DNA from: Trichomonas vaginalis G3
Taxonomy: Eukaryota; Parabasalia; Trichomonadida; Trichomonadidae
Length of the DNA: 64,000 nucleotides
Direction of reading: 5' to 3'
Assembly: GCF_026262505.1 (NCBI RefSeq)
Contig: NC_067203.1
Span: forward strand, 12,350,392 to 12,414,391
Below are positions 46,666-56,446 of the stretch, piece after piece. The translations under genes and the position numbers were made by a program. Position 1 is the stretch's first letter. The number at the start of each line of letters is the position of its first letter. The notes under the pieces were generated by a model. That model did no database searches. It saw only the letters and a list, made by a program, of their open reading frames with translations, and was not told the origin of the DNA.

Positions 46666-48345
46666 TTATTGAAAGGCGTGGTTGGCGTGATATTCAAGTA
46701 CATCACGCAGAGTAGGGATATTCTGAGGTTGTTGATTGATGATGTCAATTGACCTACTTAGATTCAACATCAAAAACCTAACGATACAAGCTTCTTCTTG
46801 CATAAGTGTGTGGCACCATCCGTGGTCTTTTAGAGCAGGAACTTTTGCAATTTCGCATAAAGCGACAATTGTCATTATTTTGAACCTGGAATTTATATAA
46901 GTATTAGCTGAAACATCACAGTGAGAGGAATAACCAATAGAAGTACTACTATCTCTAGCAAAATAAATTCCATTGCCATGAGCTGCTCCGTTGAGCATTC
47001 CATCCGTATTAGACATGTTTTTCAGGCCATTTCTGAATATAGCGTGCCATCTACTGGACGGAGATCCGTGCCAAAGGAAGAGAGATCCGTATTGTTGCTG
47101 CAATTCACGGAATCTCTGCTCCTTTTGAGGTGTACTCGATAGAGCAAGGAACATCTTGGCTGTTCCACCCTTTAGTTCGGCCAATTCGAGGCTTCCATTC
47201 AGTGACATAAACTGAGATCTGTTTGTAAGCAGTATCCATCGTAATAGACGCATCGGACGTTCACCAATAGCATTAATTATCTCCGCATCGTTCTTATATG
47301 TCGTAATTATCGTATTCATTGATGGAAGAGTTCGAACAATTTGTTTGCACTCGTCAACTGAGAAATCTGGTGGCGCTGGGATGAGCCATTTGTCTTTTGT
47401 GGCTGCTGCGAACATAGAAATAACAAGATCGGCCGCATCCGGGTCCCTCAAAATTTCATTATAAACTCCGCAACCGACGCCGAGTTCAGTAAATGTAAAT
47501 TGGCATAGTGGGTTATCACAAGGTGTTGGTTTGACACCTGGTTCTTGTAATTGCTTACGGCAAACGCAACAATGGTCTGGTAAATCGAGAAATACTTCGA
47601 CTAGCTCAAGAACGAAATATAAAAGAGGACAATCTTTGTATGATATATGTATATCTGTTTCTATCGCTGGAGCAATACCTGTCCTTAGGAAAGATAATGC
47701 TTGATCAAAGTCATTTCTGAATAATGCTAGGGCATGGGAGGCACGCTCGCCATCGAAACCCATATCTCTAAGCTTTTTTAGCTTGGCTGGCTCGCATCTG
47801 CCAGGCGGAGACAAAATATGAGAAGCAGCTTGATAAAAATCGCGTGGACTATAATCTGAACTAAAGAAATCGTTAATAACTTGCGAGATAAGTGGTCTGC
47901 CGATATAATTGTTCTGATATTCTGGATGTAAAACAGATATGAAATCTGGTTTCTGTTGCCATGACATATTTGTTAAAATAAGATTGACTTCGAGAAGTTT
48001 TTCGCTTTTATTGAACCCATAAACGACTTGGGATGATAAAGGAAGACAATCCGCAAGAATTGAAAATGTAATTCTTCCTGTATTGTCAACATACGCTGGA
48101 TTATTAACAATAAAGGCATTGTAAATATTAATAACGTTGGTAAGGCTATGGAACTTGAGTGAATAAGAATCATTTGTTTCTTTGATTATAATTGATTGAG
48201 ATTGAGACTCCTCATCTAATACAACTTCACCATCATCAGCATCATTGTCACCGTCATCATTATCATAGAATCCATCATCTTCATCACTCATATTTTTCTG
48301 TCTTTTTGACTTCAGAATTTTTGGTTTTATTGAATTGGTTGGCAT
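46666..48345 (-). CDS. PARP6/PARP8-type ADP-ribosyltransferase with UBA-like motif
   Basis: 559 residues from ATG 48345 (ATG 48291, MSDEDDGF, is the alternative; the longer frame starts at TTG). Residues ~20-50 are acidic (DDDGDNDADDGE). A UBC/RWD-like region follows, then a UBA-like helix bundle (LKKLRDMGFDGERASHALAL). A cysteine cluster (CCVC, then CDNPLCQFTFTELGVG) matches the one that precedes the catalytic part in PARP6/8. The catalytic domain has LWHGSPSSRWHAIFRNGL (H426) and HGNGIYFARDSS with GYS, the PARP6/8 pattern; the third triad position lies near EEACIVRFL and is not glutamate, so mono-ADP-ribosylation is expected. The family is rare in protists. Confidence 0.82.
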   Translation of the reverse strand: MPTNSIKPKILKSKRQKNMSDEDDGFYDNDDGDNDADDGEVVLDEESQSQSIIIKETNDSYSLKFHSLTNVINIYNAFIVNNPAYVDNTGRITFSILADCLPLSSQVVYGFNKSEKLLEVNLILTNMSWQQKPDFISVLHPEYQNNYIGRPLISQVINDFFSSDYSPRDFYQAASHILSPPGRCEPAKLKKLRDMGFDGERASHALALFRNDFDQALSFLRTGIAPAIETDIHISYKDCPLLYFVLELVEVFLDLPDHCCVCRKQLQEPGVKPTPCDNPLCQFTFTELGVGCGVYNEILRDPDAADLVISMFAAATKDKWLIPAPPDFSVDECKQIVRTLPSMNTIITTYKNDAEIINAIGERPMRLLRWILLTNRSQFMSLNGSLELAELKGGTAKMFLALSSTPQKEQRFRELQQQYGSLFLWHGSPSSRWHAIFRNGLKNMSNTDGMLNGAAHGNGIYFARDSSTSIGYSSHCDVSANTYINSRFKIMTIVALCEIAKVPALKDHGWCHTLMQEEACIVRFLMLNLSRSIDIINQQPQNIPTLRDVLEYHANHAFQ

Positions 48346-48778
48346 ACAAATTCCGATTGATTTGGAATAGTTTTTCAAGATGATTTTTTGGAAGAAAAAT
48401 ATCAATGGAAAAATTTTCCACTCAAATTGAATTTTTTTCCCAACATCAAAATTTTCATGCTTCAGAGGCTTTTGCTACTGAGTTAGCACTTATTTTAAGA
48501 AATAGTTGTCATCCCTCGACAATTTAACAAGTAACATCCAACAATTTCTCAATTATTAACAAATGATCATGATTCATTACTTTTTAATTCGTATTTTATA
48601 TGAACAATGCGTTAAATGAAATGATACTATCTATCCCAAAGACAAGAGCTTTGAACTCCGCAAATTTTTAAATCATTGGATTAATTTCCATGGAAAAGAG
48701 CGAAATTTATAAACAATTTAATTTACAAACAAATAAAAAACAAAATATATACAGAAAAATGTAAGAATTCTGAACAAA
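48346..48778. other. AT-rich intergenic stretch
   Basis: No gene or clear repeat recognised between the PARP gene start and the WD40 gene end. Confidence 0.5.
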
Positions 48779-51034
48779 TTACAATAATTCTTGAATAAGT
48801 TTTGAAAGAGCTTTGATATCCTTGTAAAGAGGTGTCTTTCTACTTGCTTCGATTTCTGCTTTCTCTCTTCTTCTCCTTCTCTCGATTTCCTGCTTCCTTC
48901 TCTCATAAAGAGAAACAGCTGGAGAAACAGAAACGACAGGGGCTGGTCTGAGCGGAGACAAAGCACTTCTTGCGTCTCTTTCTCTTCTTGCTGAGTTTAC
49001 TGGCCTTACGTTTATTGATTTCGGAGGCTTTGGAGGTTTCTCCTCTTCTCTACTCCATAATTTTACAGCTCCATCCCAACTACTTGACACTATGTAATCC
49101 AAACCTTCTCCAACAGAAATCGCGCAGATTGTATCTTTGTGGCCAATAAATGTTCTCGTGATTCTTCCATCGTCGACATCAAAGGCTCTCAATGTTTTGT
49201 CGTCGAGTGCAACAATCACAGAGTTTCTGTCTAATTCCATTGCAGTGATCGAGCACCATCCGCATGGAATTGTCACTAATAAATCTAAGTTTTCGACTTC
49301 ACCTGACCAAACTCTAATTTGTCTGTCACTGTGTGCAGTGATGATTCTCTCTCCATCATGGTGTAATCGGATGTTTGTGACTTCTCCGTACTCTCTCATA
49401 TCAGCAACAGCTGTTTCTCTCATTACGTTGGCTGTTCCTGTAAGGAAAACTGATGGAAGATTGGCCAATCTCTTCAAATCAGTGCCAACACACCAACTTT
49501 TGACTAAACCATCACTTCCTGCTGTCAACAGATATCCGCTTTGTGCTGAGAAAACAGAGTCATTGATTGATCCGTTGTGTGCCATTAATCTCGTTCTCTT
49601 TTCTTCCATGGGATCAGGGAATTCCGTGAGAGTGAGCATGTGCCAGGATCCATTTAATGTGGTCGCAAGAATAAATGATCCAACAAATTGAAGTGAGGTT
49701 ATTGAACCATTTACAGGTGCAGCGGAATGAGCAACTCTCATCGTTGTTGTTTGGATCGCGTAGATATTACCGTCTGTATCTCCGAAAGTGAAGAAATCTG
49801 GATGTGTTCTGATGGAAGTTATTTTAGATTTTGCAGGAAAATCTTTAATTTTCTGGAATTTAAATTTTGATTCCTGCAAATAAATAGAAAATGTCCTCTG
49901 ACCACCACCAATTATGTACTTTCCTTCTTTAACAGATTCTGTAACGGTTATTAAACCTTTCTTTGTATTTGTAATTTGGATTAAAGGATGAGCCAAAGGA
50001 ACAAAGTTTACTGAACAAAGAGCATGAAAAGCATATGGCATTGTAAGTGTTACTCTTGATGCCATTGGTTCGTATTGAAATCCAAGAACATAATGTTCAT
50101 TAAGAAATAGATACATTATTGCTGTATTTGGATCGAAGTGGACGGCGAAGTATATGTAAGTATTGATACCGATAATCGGTCTTTCTTTGAGAGTATCGAA
50201 AAAATCTGTAAGATCAACTAAAGGATTATTTCGATCAAGAAGTTTAATAGAGCCTTGTGCTGATATAGCCCATATCATGTTTGCTTGGTAGTCTTGTGTA
50301 AGAGACATAATACTTGAACCAGGAAAGATATCAAAACCTTGAAGTATTAATCCATCTCGGGATATAATGTAAAGCTTTCCATCTAATGCTCCAACAAGCA
50401 AAACTTGTTGGATTGAATCATATATAACAGAAGATATCGATTGATTAAGTTTTAGACGAATAAGTTTGTTCACCGTTGGTGAATCAAGACGTGTAATTCC
50501 GATGGTGTGGTCGTGCGCGATTGTAATAAGTTTGTCATTTGCAATCAAGATTTTATGTATAATATCTGAATGTAATTTAATTCTTTGAAAAGGTTTAATT
50601 TCTGATATGTCTTCTGATGCATTTTTATCAAGTGATCTTTGGACAATATCGTATCTAACTTTAAATAATAATATTTCGGCATTACCTCCAACATAAAGCG
50701 TCTCTTTGTATGGATAATAGCATAAGCAATAAAGTGGAGCTCCAAAAGTATCTGTTTTTCTTTGACGATTTAAAAATTTTGCTGCGACTCGATTATTTGA
50801 CCATAAAAGTAATCTTCCATCAGTGGATGTAGTTGCCAAAGCATCAAGATCTTCAAGACATTCAATTCCAGTGATAGGTCCTTCATGACCCGAAAAAAGT
50901 CCTGTAATTTTATGAGTTGCTAATGACCATTGGCGAATAACAAAGTCCTCGTTAGCTAAATAAAGGTCTTTTCCATGAACTTTGAAAACTGTGAACTTAT
51001 TCACCGGAAAAGCCTGCTTAAGAACCCAACTCAT
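48779..51034 (-). CDS. WD40-repeat protein with basic C-terminal tail
   Basis: 751 residues from ATG 51034 (MSWVLKQAFPVNKF); the longer open frame would cross the short divergent promoter. Two sets of WD repeats are visible: an N-terminal group with SGHEGPITGIECLEDLDALA and TSTDGRLLLW, a degenerate middle, and a C-terminal group with MAHNGSINDSVFSAQSGYLL, SDRQIRVWSG and FIGHKDTICAISVG, ending SSWDGAVKLW. This implies two beta-propellers. A ~90-residue tail is arginine/glutamate-rich (YERRKQEIERRRRREKAEIE). The layout resembles scaffold proteins of cilia or RNA processing, but I do not recognise the exact family. It is divergent from the ubiquitin-like gene with only 41 bases between the ATGs. 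Confidence 0.75.
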   Translation of the reverse strand: MSWVLKQAFPVNKFTVFKVHGKDLYLANEDFVIRQWSLATHKITGLFSGHEGPITGIECLEDLDALATTSTDGRLLLWSNNRVAAKFLNRQRKTDTFGAPLYCLCYYPYKETLYVGGNAEILLFKVRYDIVQRSLDKNASEDISEIKPFQRIKLHSDIIHKILIANDKLITIAHDHTIGITRLDSPTVNKLIRLKLNQSISSVIYDSIQQVLLVGALDGKLYIISRDGLILQGFDIFPGSSIMSLTQDYQANMIWAISAQGSIKLLDRNNPLVDLTDFFDTLKERPIIGINTYIYFAVHFDPNTAIMYLFLNEHYVLGFQYEPMASRVTLTMPYAFHALCSVNFVPLAHPLIQITNTKKGLITVTESVKEGKYIIGGGQRTFSIYLQESKFKFQKIKDFPAKSKITSIRTHPDFFTFGDTDGNIYAIQTTTMRVAHSAAPVNGSITSLQFVGSFILATTLNGSWHMLTLTEFPDPMEEKRTRLMAHNGSINDSVFSAQSGYLLTAGSDGLVKSWCVGTDLKRLANLPSVFLTGTANVMRETAVADMREYGEVTNIRLHHDGERIITAHSDRQIRVWSGEVENLDLLVTIPCGWCSITAMELDRNSVIVALDDKTLRAFDVDDGRITRTFIGHKDTICAISVGEGLDYIVSSSWDGAVKLWSREEEKPPKPPKSINVRPVNSARRERDARSALSPLRPAPVVSVSPAVSLYERRKQEIERRRRREKAEIEASRKTPLYKDIKALSKLIQELL

Positions 51035-51075
51035 ATAATGTACGTTACCTATTAAATTCAAAAAAAAAAATTCAA
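51035..51075. promoter_or_regulatory. 41-bp divergent promoter
   Basis: The interval between two divergent start codons holds an A/T homopolymer run (poly-A on plus) and little else, so all promoter elements for both genes must lie here or inside coding sequence. Confidence 0.5.
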
Positions 51076-51531
51076 ATGAATGATGAAAAGATAAAAGTTT
51101 ATATTCAATACAATGGGAAAGATGCTCATTATGATATTCCTTCAGACGCAAAAGTTCAAACCGTGATAGATCATTTAACACAAGAATTTAAAGTTAAAAA
51201 TGAATTGCAAATTTTTCAGAATACAACTTTATTGAGTCATGCTGATCCCGTCTCAAAGTATAAAACTGATAAGGAAAATCCTTTAATCGTTGCCGACATA
51301 CCGTCTGGACTACCTCCTAGAGAGGAATTTATTAATCGCAGGAACCCTTCAGAGGACGAAATTCAGAGGCTTGTTTCTCAGGTATATGAGATAGTGGATG
51401 CTAGTGAAATAACTGGAAATAAACAAATTGATGAAGAAATTAAAAAGAGACAAATTGATACTATTCGAAAGGCTTTAAAAGAAGCTGATTACAATATTCC
51501 TGCTACAATTGAGATCCTTTGTAAATCATAA
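51076..51531 (+). CDS. ubiquitin-like protein with C-terminal helical domain
   Basis: 151 residues from ATG 51076. Residues ~4-70 fit a ubiquitin-like beta-grasp (KIKVYIQYNGKDAHYDIPSD, then VIDHLTQEFKVKNELQIF and ENPLIVADI). Residues ~90-151 form a helical part ending RKALKEADYNIPATIEILCK, which resembles a UBA-type motif. It could be an adaptor or shuttle in ubiquitin-linked pathways. There is no C-terminal diglycine, so it is not a conjugated modifier. No exact family recognised. Confidence 0.6.
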   Translation: MNDEKIKVYIQYNGKDAHYDIPSDAKVQTVIDHLTQEFKVKNELQIFQNTTLLSHADPVSKYKTDKENPLIVADIPSGLPPREEFINRRNPSEDEIQRLVSQVYEIVDASEITGNKQIDEEIKKRQIDTIRKALKEADYNIPATIEILCKS

Positions 51532-51620
51532 GACTAATCTATCAAAAATTTTAAATATTATTTATATCAATAGGTATTTAATAATAAACATTATAAAAAT
51601 TAATAAAATATCATAAAAAT

Positions 51621-52805
51621 CTAGGAAATATGTCTCCAGTCGTATCTTGCATATGGCTTCCGCTGCCAAAATCCCAACATTGGACATGCTGTTTTTATAA
51701 ATTCGGATGATTGCTGCTTTCTATCATATTGATGAATTATTCTGGGAATCACTCCATCATCATACCTAACTAGATCTGTTTTATTCTCCGACTTAATGAA
51801 ATTGTGCAAGTATGCTGAAACGTATTTTCTGTCAGGATCAATCTGAACGAGATCTCCGAATTTATTATTGTAGAACATTGCATTCAATGTGCCTTGATCT
51901 TGAGCTTTAAATGCTACCCATTTCCAAAAGCTTAAATTCACAAAAGTTCTGTAAAATTTCACTAAATTTTCTGAAGTTCCTACGAAAAGGCCAGAGCACA
52001 AAGGGTACTTATCAAAGTACTTACTCTTTGAATAGTTTGCGTCTAGGCGAGAAACCCATAGATTATTTACTCCATTAACACTAAATTTTTTGCTTTCATA
52101 GGAAAAGAATACGTTTGTCATATTAAATTCTGTTGTGAAAGGATCTCTTTGGAAATATGTATCATAAACATCTAATATAACAACTCTATTAAAGGATTTC
52201 CAATATTGATTTAAAAACATTGCGAAAATTAAATGGCGGAGTAGATTTCCATGAATATTTTGGATCCTTCCGATTCGAGGGATTGGAACTAAGTTGACTC
52301 CGCAGTTTTCTAGATTTTCAAGGTATTTAGGTGGTAATTGCTTTTCTACATCTGTACATGTTAAAATAGCAATTGTTGCTTTACATCCTGTCGTTCTAAT
52401 AGATCGAACAAGCGTTAAAAGATTGTTTGGAAAATCACTGTATAATAAACCAATAATTAGATCATCTGGAGTACTATTTGCAATAGTGTCATTATCTTTC
52501 TTATAAGAACATAAGTTGCATCCAGAATACTTCTTATTCTTGAGAATTTCTCCATATGTCATATTGTTAGTCCATTCTATACTTCCGATATACGCTTTGG
52601 TGAAGTTTATTGATTCTTCCATCTGTGTGCTATTCACTATTTCCGGGACTTCAATCATTTGCAATTGTGCTGAAATAGAATGAATGATTTGCGGGGCAAC
52701 ATAATTGGTAAATGATAGAATGAAGGATGATATAAGTATGATACAAAATACATACTTAATGGCAAACGAATGTGCTTGCTCCTCATTTATTGTCTTGCAT
52801 TGCAT
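51621..52805 (-). CDS. type II membrane glycosyltransferase (GT-A fold)
   Basis: 394 residues from ATG 52805; a longer frame starting at TTG is rejected. A short cytoplasmic N-terminus (MQCKTINEEQAHSF) is followed by one membrane anchor (residues ~15-35, YVFCIILISSFILSF), then a luminal domain with several N-x-S/T sites. The catalytic domain shows an N-terminal sugar-nucleotide part (DLIIGLLYSDFPNNLLTLVR), a DxD-like metal site in VVILDVYDTYF (D212-D215), and a C-terminal IIHQYDR segment. Such enzymes add sugars to proteins or lipids in the Golgi. Donor and acceptor cannot be told from sequence. Confidence 0.72.
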   Translation of the reverse strand: MQCKTINEEQAHSFAIKYVFCIILISSFILSFTNYVAPQIIHSISAQLQMIEVPEIVNSTQMEESINFTKAYIGSIEWTNNMTYGEILKNKKYSGCNLCSYKKDNDTIANSTPDDLIIGLLYSDFPNNLLTLVRSIRTTGCKATIAILTCTDVEKQLPPKYLENLENCGVNLVPIPRIGRIQNIHGNLLRHLIFAMFLNQYWKSFNRVVILDVYDTYFQRDPFTTEFNMTNVFFSYESKKFSVNGVNNLWVSRLDANYSKSKYFDKYPLCSGLFVGTSENLVKFYRTFVNLSFWKWVAFKAQDQGTLNAMFYNNKFGDLVQIDPDRKYVSAYLHNFIKSENKTDLVRYDDGVIPRIIHQYDRKQQSSEFIKTACPMLGFWQRKPYARYDWRHIS

Positions 52806-53587
52806 TTTTTTAAAATGATTTTCAAAGTGAAGATTTTTGAGAAGTCTCAATTCAATGAGAAGAAAAGGATTTTTATGAGACCCTCTTTTGTTTTTTTAAA
52901 ATCGTACAGGAATGAAAATGACAATTAATAGAAATTGTTCGGAATTTTTGAATGCAAAAAAACCTTGCTTGAAAATTACTATGGTACAAATAAAATCAAT
53001 ATTTTCGTGTTAATCTGATTTGGCATATTTGATTTTTTGAGAGGTGGAAGGTTTATTCTGTTCTCAAATTTAAATGGACTTTATTTTTAGAATCTAGCAT
53101 TAAAATTTATATTAAAGCTTTTTGATAATTTGTAGTAAAAAATTTCAAGAAATAAGATGACCCGTTGCATTTATGGATCTACTCTTTAAATGTCTGCTCT
53201 TAATAATAGTTTTACAATTTCATTTTAGAATATAATCAACGATTCATCAGTATTGATGATTGCCACAAAATAGCATCAAAAACTACATAAATTAGGCAAA
53301 AATATTATTAAATCTCTGGCAACATCCTTGAACTTGAAAGCGTGATCGTTAATAAACTTCAAATAATTCGGAAAATTTATCATTAATATATTAGCTCTTC
53401 TCAGACTGGTATTATTTTTATAATGCTCTTTAAAGTTGAATTTCCATTCTTTTGTTTAGCTTTGTTCATTTATTATAAAAATTATAAATTTTTTAAAAAC
53501 AGAATGATAATTAATTTCAATGCAATACAAACAACATCTAAGATTTATTATGAAAATTAATAAATATAATAAAATATTATATTATTT
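52806..53587. other. AT-rich intergenic stretch
   Basis: No gene recognised and no clear inverted repeat. Confidence 0.5.
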
Positions 53588-54145
53588 TCAGCAACAGAAG
53601 TATTTTTTCTTGGTTTGATCCAAAATATTTTGTTCTTTAATCGTTTCATCTGTTTTCACTGCTAAATCTGCTGCTAAAGCAAATAATTCATCGATTCCGC
53701 TTCCATTTTTAGCTGAAACGAATAACACGTTTGTAAAGTGTTCTAGTAGCATACTATTTACTTCTGAAATAGTTAATGGAGGGTCTTCTGAGTCTATTTT
53801 ATTTATTACAGCAATTAATGGAATATTTTTTGTATAGCTAACAGCTTACTGTTTCCATTTGAGTATGTGATTAATTGATGGGGAATCAAAAAGGGATCCA
53901 ACAATAATAACGCAAAGTGCATTTTTTATGTATAATGGAGTGATTGATTGAAATTGTTCTGCACCTGCTGTATCCCATATATTCAAAGTTATTGTTTCAT
54001 TATCTAAATTTATCAAAATTTTGCTATTGGCTAATCCTATTGTTGGATTTGAATCAGAAAACTGGCCCGTTAACTTTCTACAGCAAATAGAAGTCTTTCC
54101 CACTCCAGAATCTCCAAGGAGAATTACTTTATAACCTTTCTCCAT
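53588..54145 (-). pseudogene. Rab-family small GTPase interrupted by one in-frame TAA
   Basis: From ATG 54145 the frame encodes a complete Rab: G1 GDSGVGKTS (residues 11-19), switch I with PTIG, G3 WDTAGAEQF, G4 NKID, G5 SAK and a C-terminal cysteine pair (YFCC then TGA at 53588-53590) for prenylation. One TAA at codon 100 (53846-53848) falls directly after HILKWKQ, in the helix between G3 and G4; the frame is unbroken on both sides and the spacing from the conserved tryptophan to NKxD is within one residue of normal. A single base change from a sense codon explains it. The TAA is followed by G. Either a young pseudogene, a read-through gene or a sequence error. Rab proteins direct vesicle traffic; the subfamily is not clear. 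Confidence 0.85.
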
Positions 54146-54281
54146 TGAAAATGTCTGAAATAGGAGAAAAATTCGAAAAAAAAAACTTGAGCAAAATTAA
54201 TTTTTGGTTCTTCAAGGTCTGTGGTTAAATTGGATGTGAAAAGGGTATAGTTTTACATAAAAATTACAAAATTGGAGAAGC

Positions 54282-54548
54282 TTATTTTGGAATTTGGAGA
54301 TCCCAGTCGTTATTTCTCCAAACGAGATCCTTAAGCTCACTATTATCATAATAGACATCAAAACCATTATGATCAAAAGAGGAATTAATTGTAGAAATAT
54401 TTAATCTTGACGAATCAAGATCAAAACGCATAACCGAAATCATTATTAAACGTTTATTTCGAAAGCAAAAATACATATATAGGCAAAAGGAAATTAAGAT
54501 TAAAAAAGTTTTTATAGGTGGGACATACTTCATATTGAAGGATTGTGA
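54282..54548 (-). pseudogene. out-of-frame membrane anchor and cytoplasmic tail of the glycine-rich protein
   Basis: In another frame from the end of the glycine-rich gene, about 89 codons are open to TAA at 54282. The product starts with a hydrophobic span (IKTFLILISFCLYMYFCF), then FRNKR and a polar tail with aspartates and tyrosines (FDVYYDNSELKDLVW). This is the expected anchor-plus-tail of such surface proteins, so a one-base frameshift between roughly 54548 and 54456 probably split the gene. An in-frame ATG at 54533 exists but is unlikely to be a natural start. Confidence 0.55.
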
Positions 54549-55569
54549 TTATTACTCGACCATTACCATCCCAAATGCCAGCTTGATGAATAACGTTAGA
54601 AAATAAATAATCTGTTTTTGAAAATGCATATTCATAACTTCCGATAGAGGTGAAAAAGTCGTCTACCGAATTGATTTTTCCTGGTGGAATAATTGCATCT
54701 TTAGATAAAGCCCATGAAGAGCCTCCCCCAGAACCAGAGTCTGGATCATGACTAGCAAAACCTCCAAACCATCCGCTCCCGGAGCCTGATTTATCGCTAG
54801 TAGAAGAGTATTTATGAACACCATTTACATTCTTAGAGCCATATAATTGAGCAGCTTCTCCAAATCCAAAACTAAATCCGAATGTGGAGTTTGCAAAATA
54901 GTCATTCTTATAAGTTCCATTCTCAAACCATCCCTGTGCAATCAAGCCGCCTCCTGAACCTCCTGAACCATCATCAGTACCCTGAAAATTTCCATAGATG
55001 TTATCAGCACCGCCGCCTGAACCAGCGACAATTACTCGATGCCACAAATTGTTTTCTATGAACTTCACAGCAGTCTGGCCACCTCCTGATCCAACGGTAG
55101 GATGTGCAGGCGTACTACCTCCGCCTCCATATCCTCCTGGAGAATAAAGATTTTGTTCGAAACATCTTATTTCATGATAGCATGTAGTATCTTTATTAAC
55201 AGTTCCTTTGCCCCCAATGGTTATATACGAGAGTGTTGATTTCCTTAAAAGGATAATACCTGAAATGTATCCTCCTGCACCACCAACACTCGCGTGATGT
55301 CGACATTGGGTGTTTCCGCGATATCGATTAACGATTTCTTCTGAAATGCAGCTGCCATCAGGAAATCTATATGAGGTGACACCGTTTAGGCTGCCACCTG
55401 ATGAACCATAAAGTTCGAATTTGTAAAGACCAGGGGATAATGCGACTTCATAATCTGTACAATCAGAGCTACTAGTGCAGGGATAATCGAAAAAATATTG
55501 ATCAATATCTGTTGTAACATTGATTTGAGCACCTACTTTACTTTCATTTACAAGTTTGTATTTGAGCAT
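54454..55569 (-). CDS. glycine-rich (Gly_rich domain) surface-type protein, probably frameshifted at 3' end
   Basis: 371 residues from ATG 55569. Residues ~30-345 form the glycine-rich domain seen in the two LRR genes and in ALK-like receptors: LSPGLYKFELYGSSGGS, GGAGGYISGIILL, TIGGKGT, PGGYGGGGS, VIVAGSGGGADN and IWDGNGRVIITIL. Cysteine pairs (CTSSSDC, CISEE...CRHH, CYHEIRC) suggest disulphides and an extracellular location, yet no signal peptide is visible at the N-terminus (MLKYKLVNESKV). After RVIITILQYE the frame gives 24 unlikely residues to a stop, whereas the alternative frame gives a membrane span and tail. No LRR repeats. Likely a surface receptor-like protein, damaged or mis-sequenced at the end. 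Confidence 0.75.
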   Translation of the reverse strand: MLKYKLVNESKVGAQINVTTDIDQYFFDYPCTSSSDCTDYEVALSPGLYKFELYGSSGGSLNGVTSYRFPDGSCISEEIVNRYRGNTQCRHHASVGGAGGYISGIILLRKSTLSYITIGGKGTVNKDTTCYHEIRCFEQNLYSPGGYGGGGSTPAHPTVGSGGGQTAVKFIENNLWHRVIVAGSGGGADNIYGNFQGTDDGSGGSGGGLIAQGWFENGTYKNDYFANSTFGFSFGFGEAAQLYGSKNVNGVHKYSSTSDKSGSGSGWFGGFASHDPDSGSGGGSSWALSKDAIIPPGKINSVDDFFTSIGSYEYAFSKTDYLFSNVIHQAGIWDGNGRVIITILQYEVCPTYKNFFNLNFLLPIYVFLLSK

Positions 55570-56446
55570 TTACTTTTAAATGCATTTACCTTGATTTCAA
55601 GATTAATATTAATTTAATATATTGCTTGAAAATTGATGCAGAAAAAAGAGACTCAGGAAGACATGGTCCAAAGCATAAAATCAATTTTACAATATCTTCT
55701 TCATTATGTTGAGATGGTAATGTCTTGGTGTCCGCCATATAAAAAATAAAAATCCAATTCTGAAATTTGATTTGAATTCAAATTATTTGATGAATTTGGT
55801 TATGACAGTGCGTTTCGTCATTGAACGGTGTTTGAACTTTATCTTTACAATCATTAATATTCCTTTGGGATTCATTAGGCTTAATAATGTATATCATCTC
55901 AAATTTGAGAGATCTCTCAATTTTTTTGAGATAGTTCCAGTATTTCTATCTCACCATCTTAAAAGTAATATGTACACATATGAACTCGTGTATCTAATTT
56001 GTACAATTACTCAGGATAAATATTAATCTATCTCCATAAAAAAAGTTCATATGCAAAATTGATTTTTATAACATAAAAATGATACTCATTGTATGAAATG
56101 AATTGAACCATGGTAATGAAGAAGCCCAATAATTTCTTTACAATTTCTTGTCTCTGTGTGATGCACAATAGTTCTTCCTTGCTTATCTTTTTCATTAATA
56201 TGTGCTTCATGAGAAGAACAATGTTCTTCTGTTGCTTTCTTGAAAGTAGTAAAAATATATTGAAGTGTTTTTCTATATTTACATCATGTTAAAGGAAATA
56301 TTCACAATGAGGTGATATATTAAACATTGTTGAATGAAAAATTGTTTAAATCACTAGTTTGATCGACAAAATGATTATTTTCGCAAGTAAATAAAGCAAA
56401 ATTTTGATATCATAACAAAAAAATTCACACCAATAGGATGTTTATT
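55570..56446. other. AT-rich intergenic stretch
   Basis: No well supported gene. A 50-codon minus-strand frame with ATG at 55738 and TAA at 55586 (MADTKTLPSQHNEEDIVKLI) could be a fragment. A small cluster of palindromes lies at ~55898-55920 (CTCAAATTTGAG overlapping TGAGAGATCTCTCA). Confidence 0.45.

Noticed and set aside
55586-55738. 50-codon minus-strand frame upstream of the glycine-rich gene as its first exon
   Set aside because: No trichomonad-type splice donor/acceptor joins it to the next frame and no signal peptide is encoded; may be a fragment.
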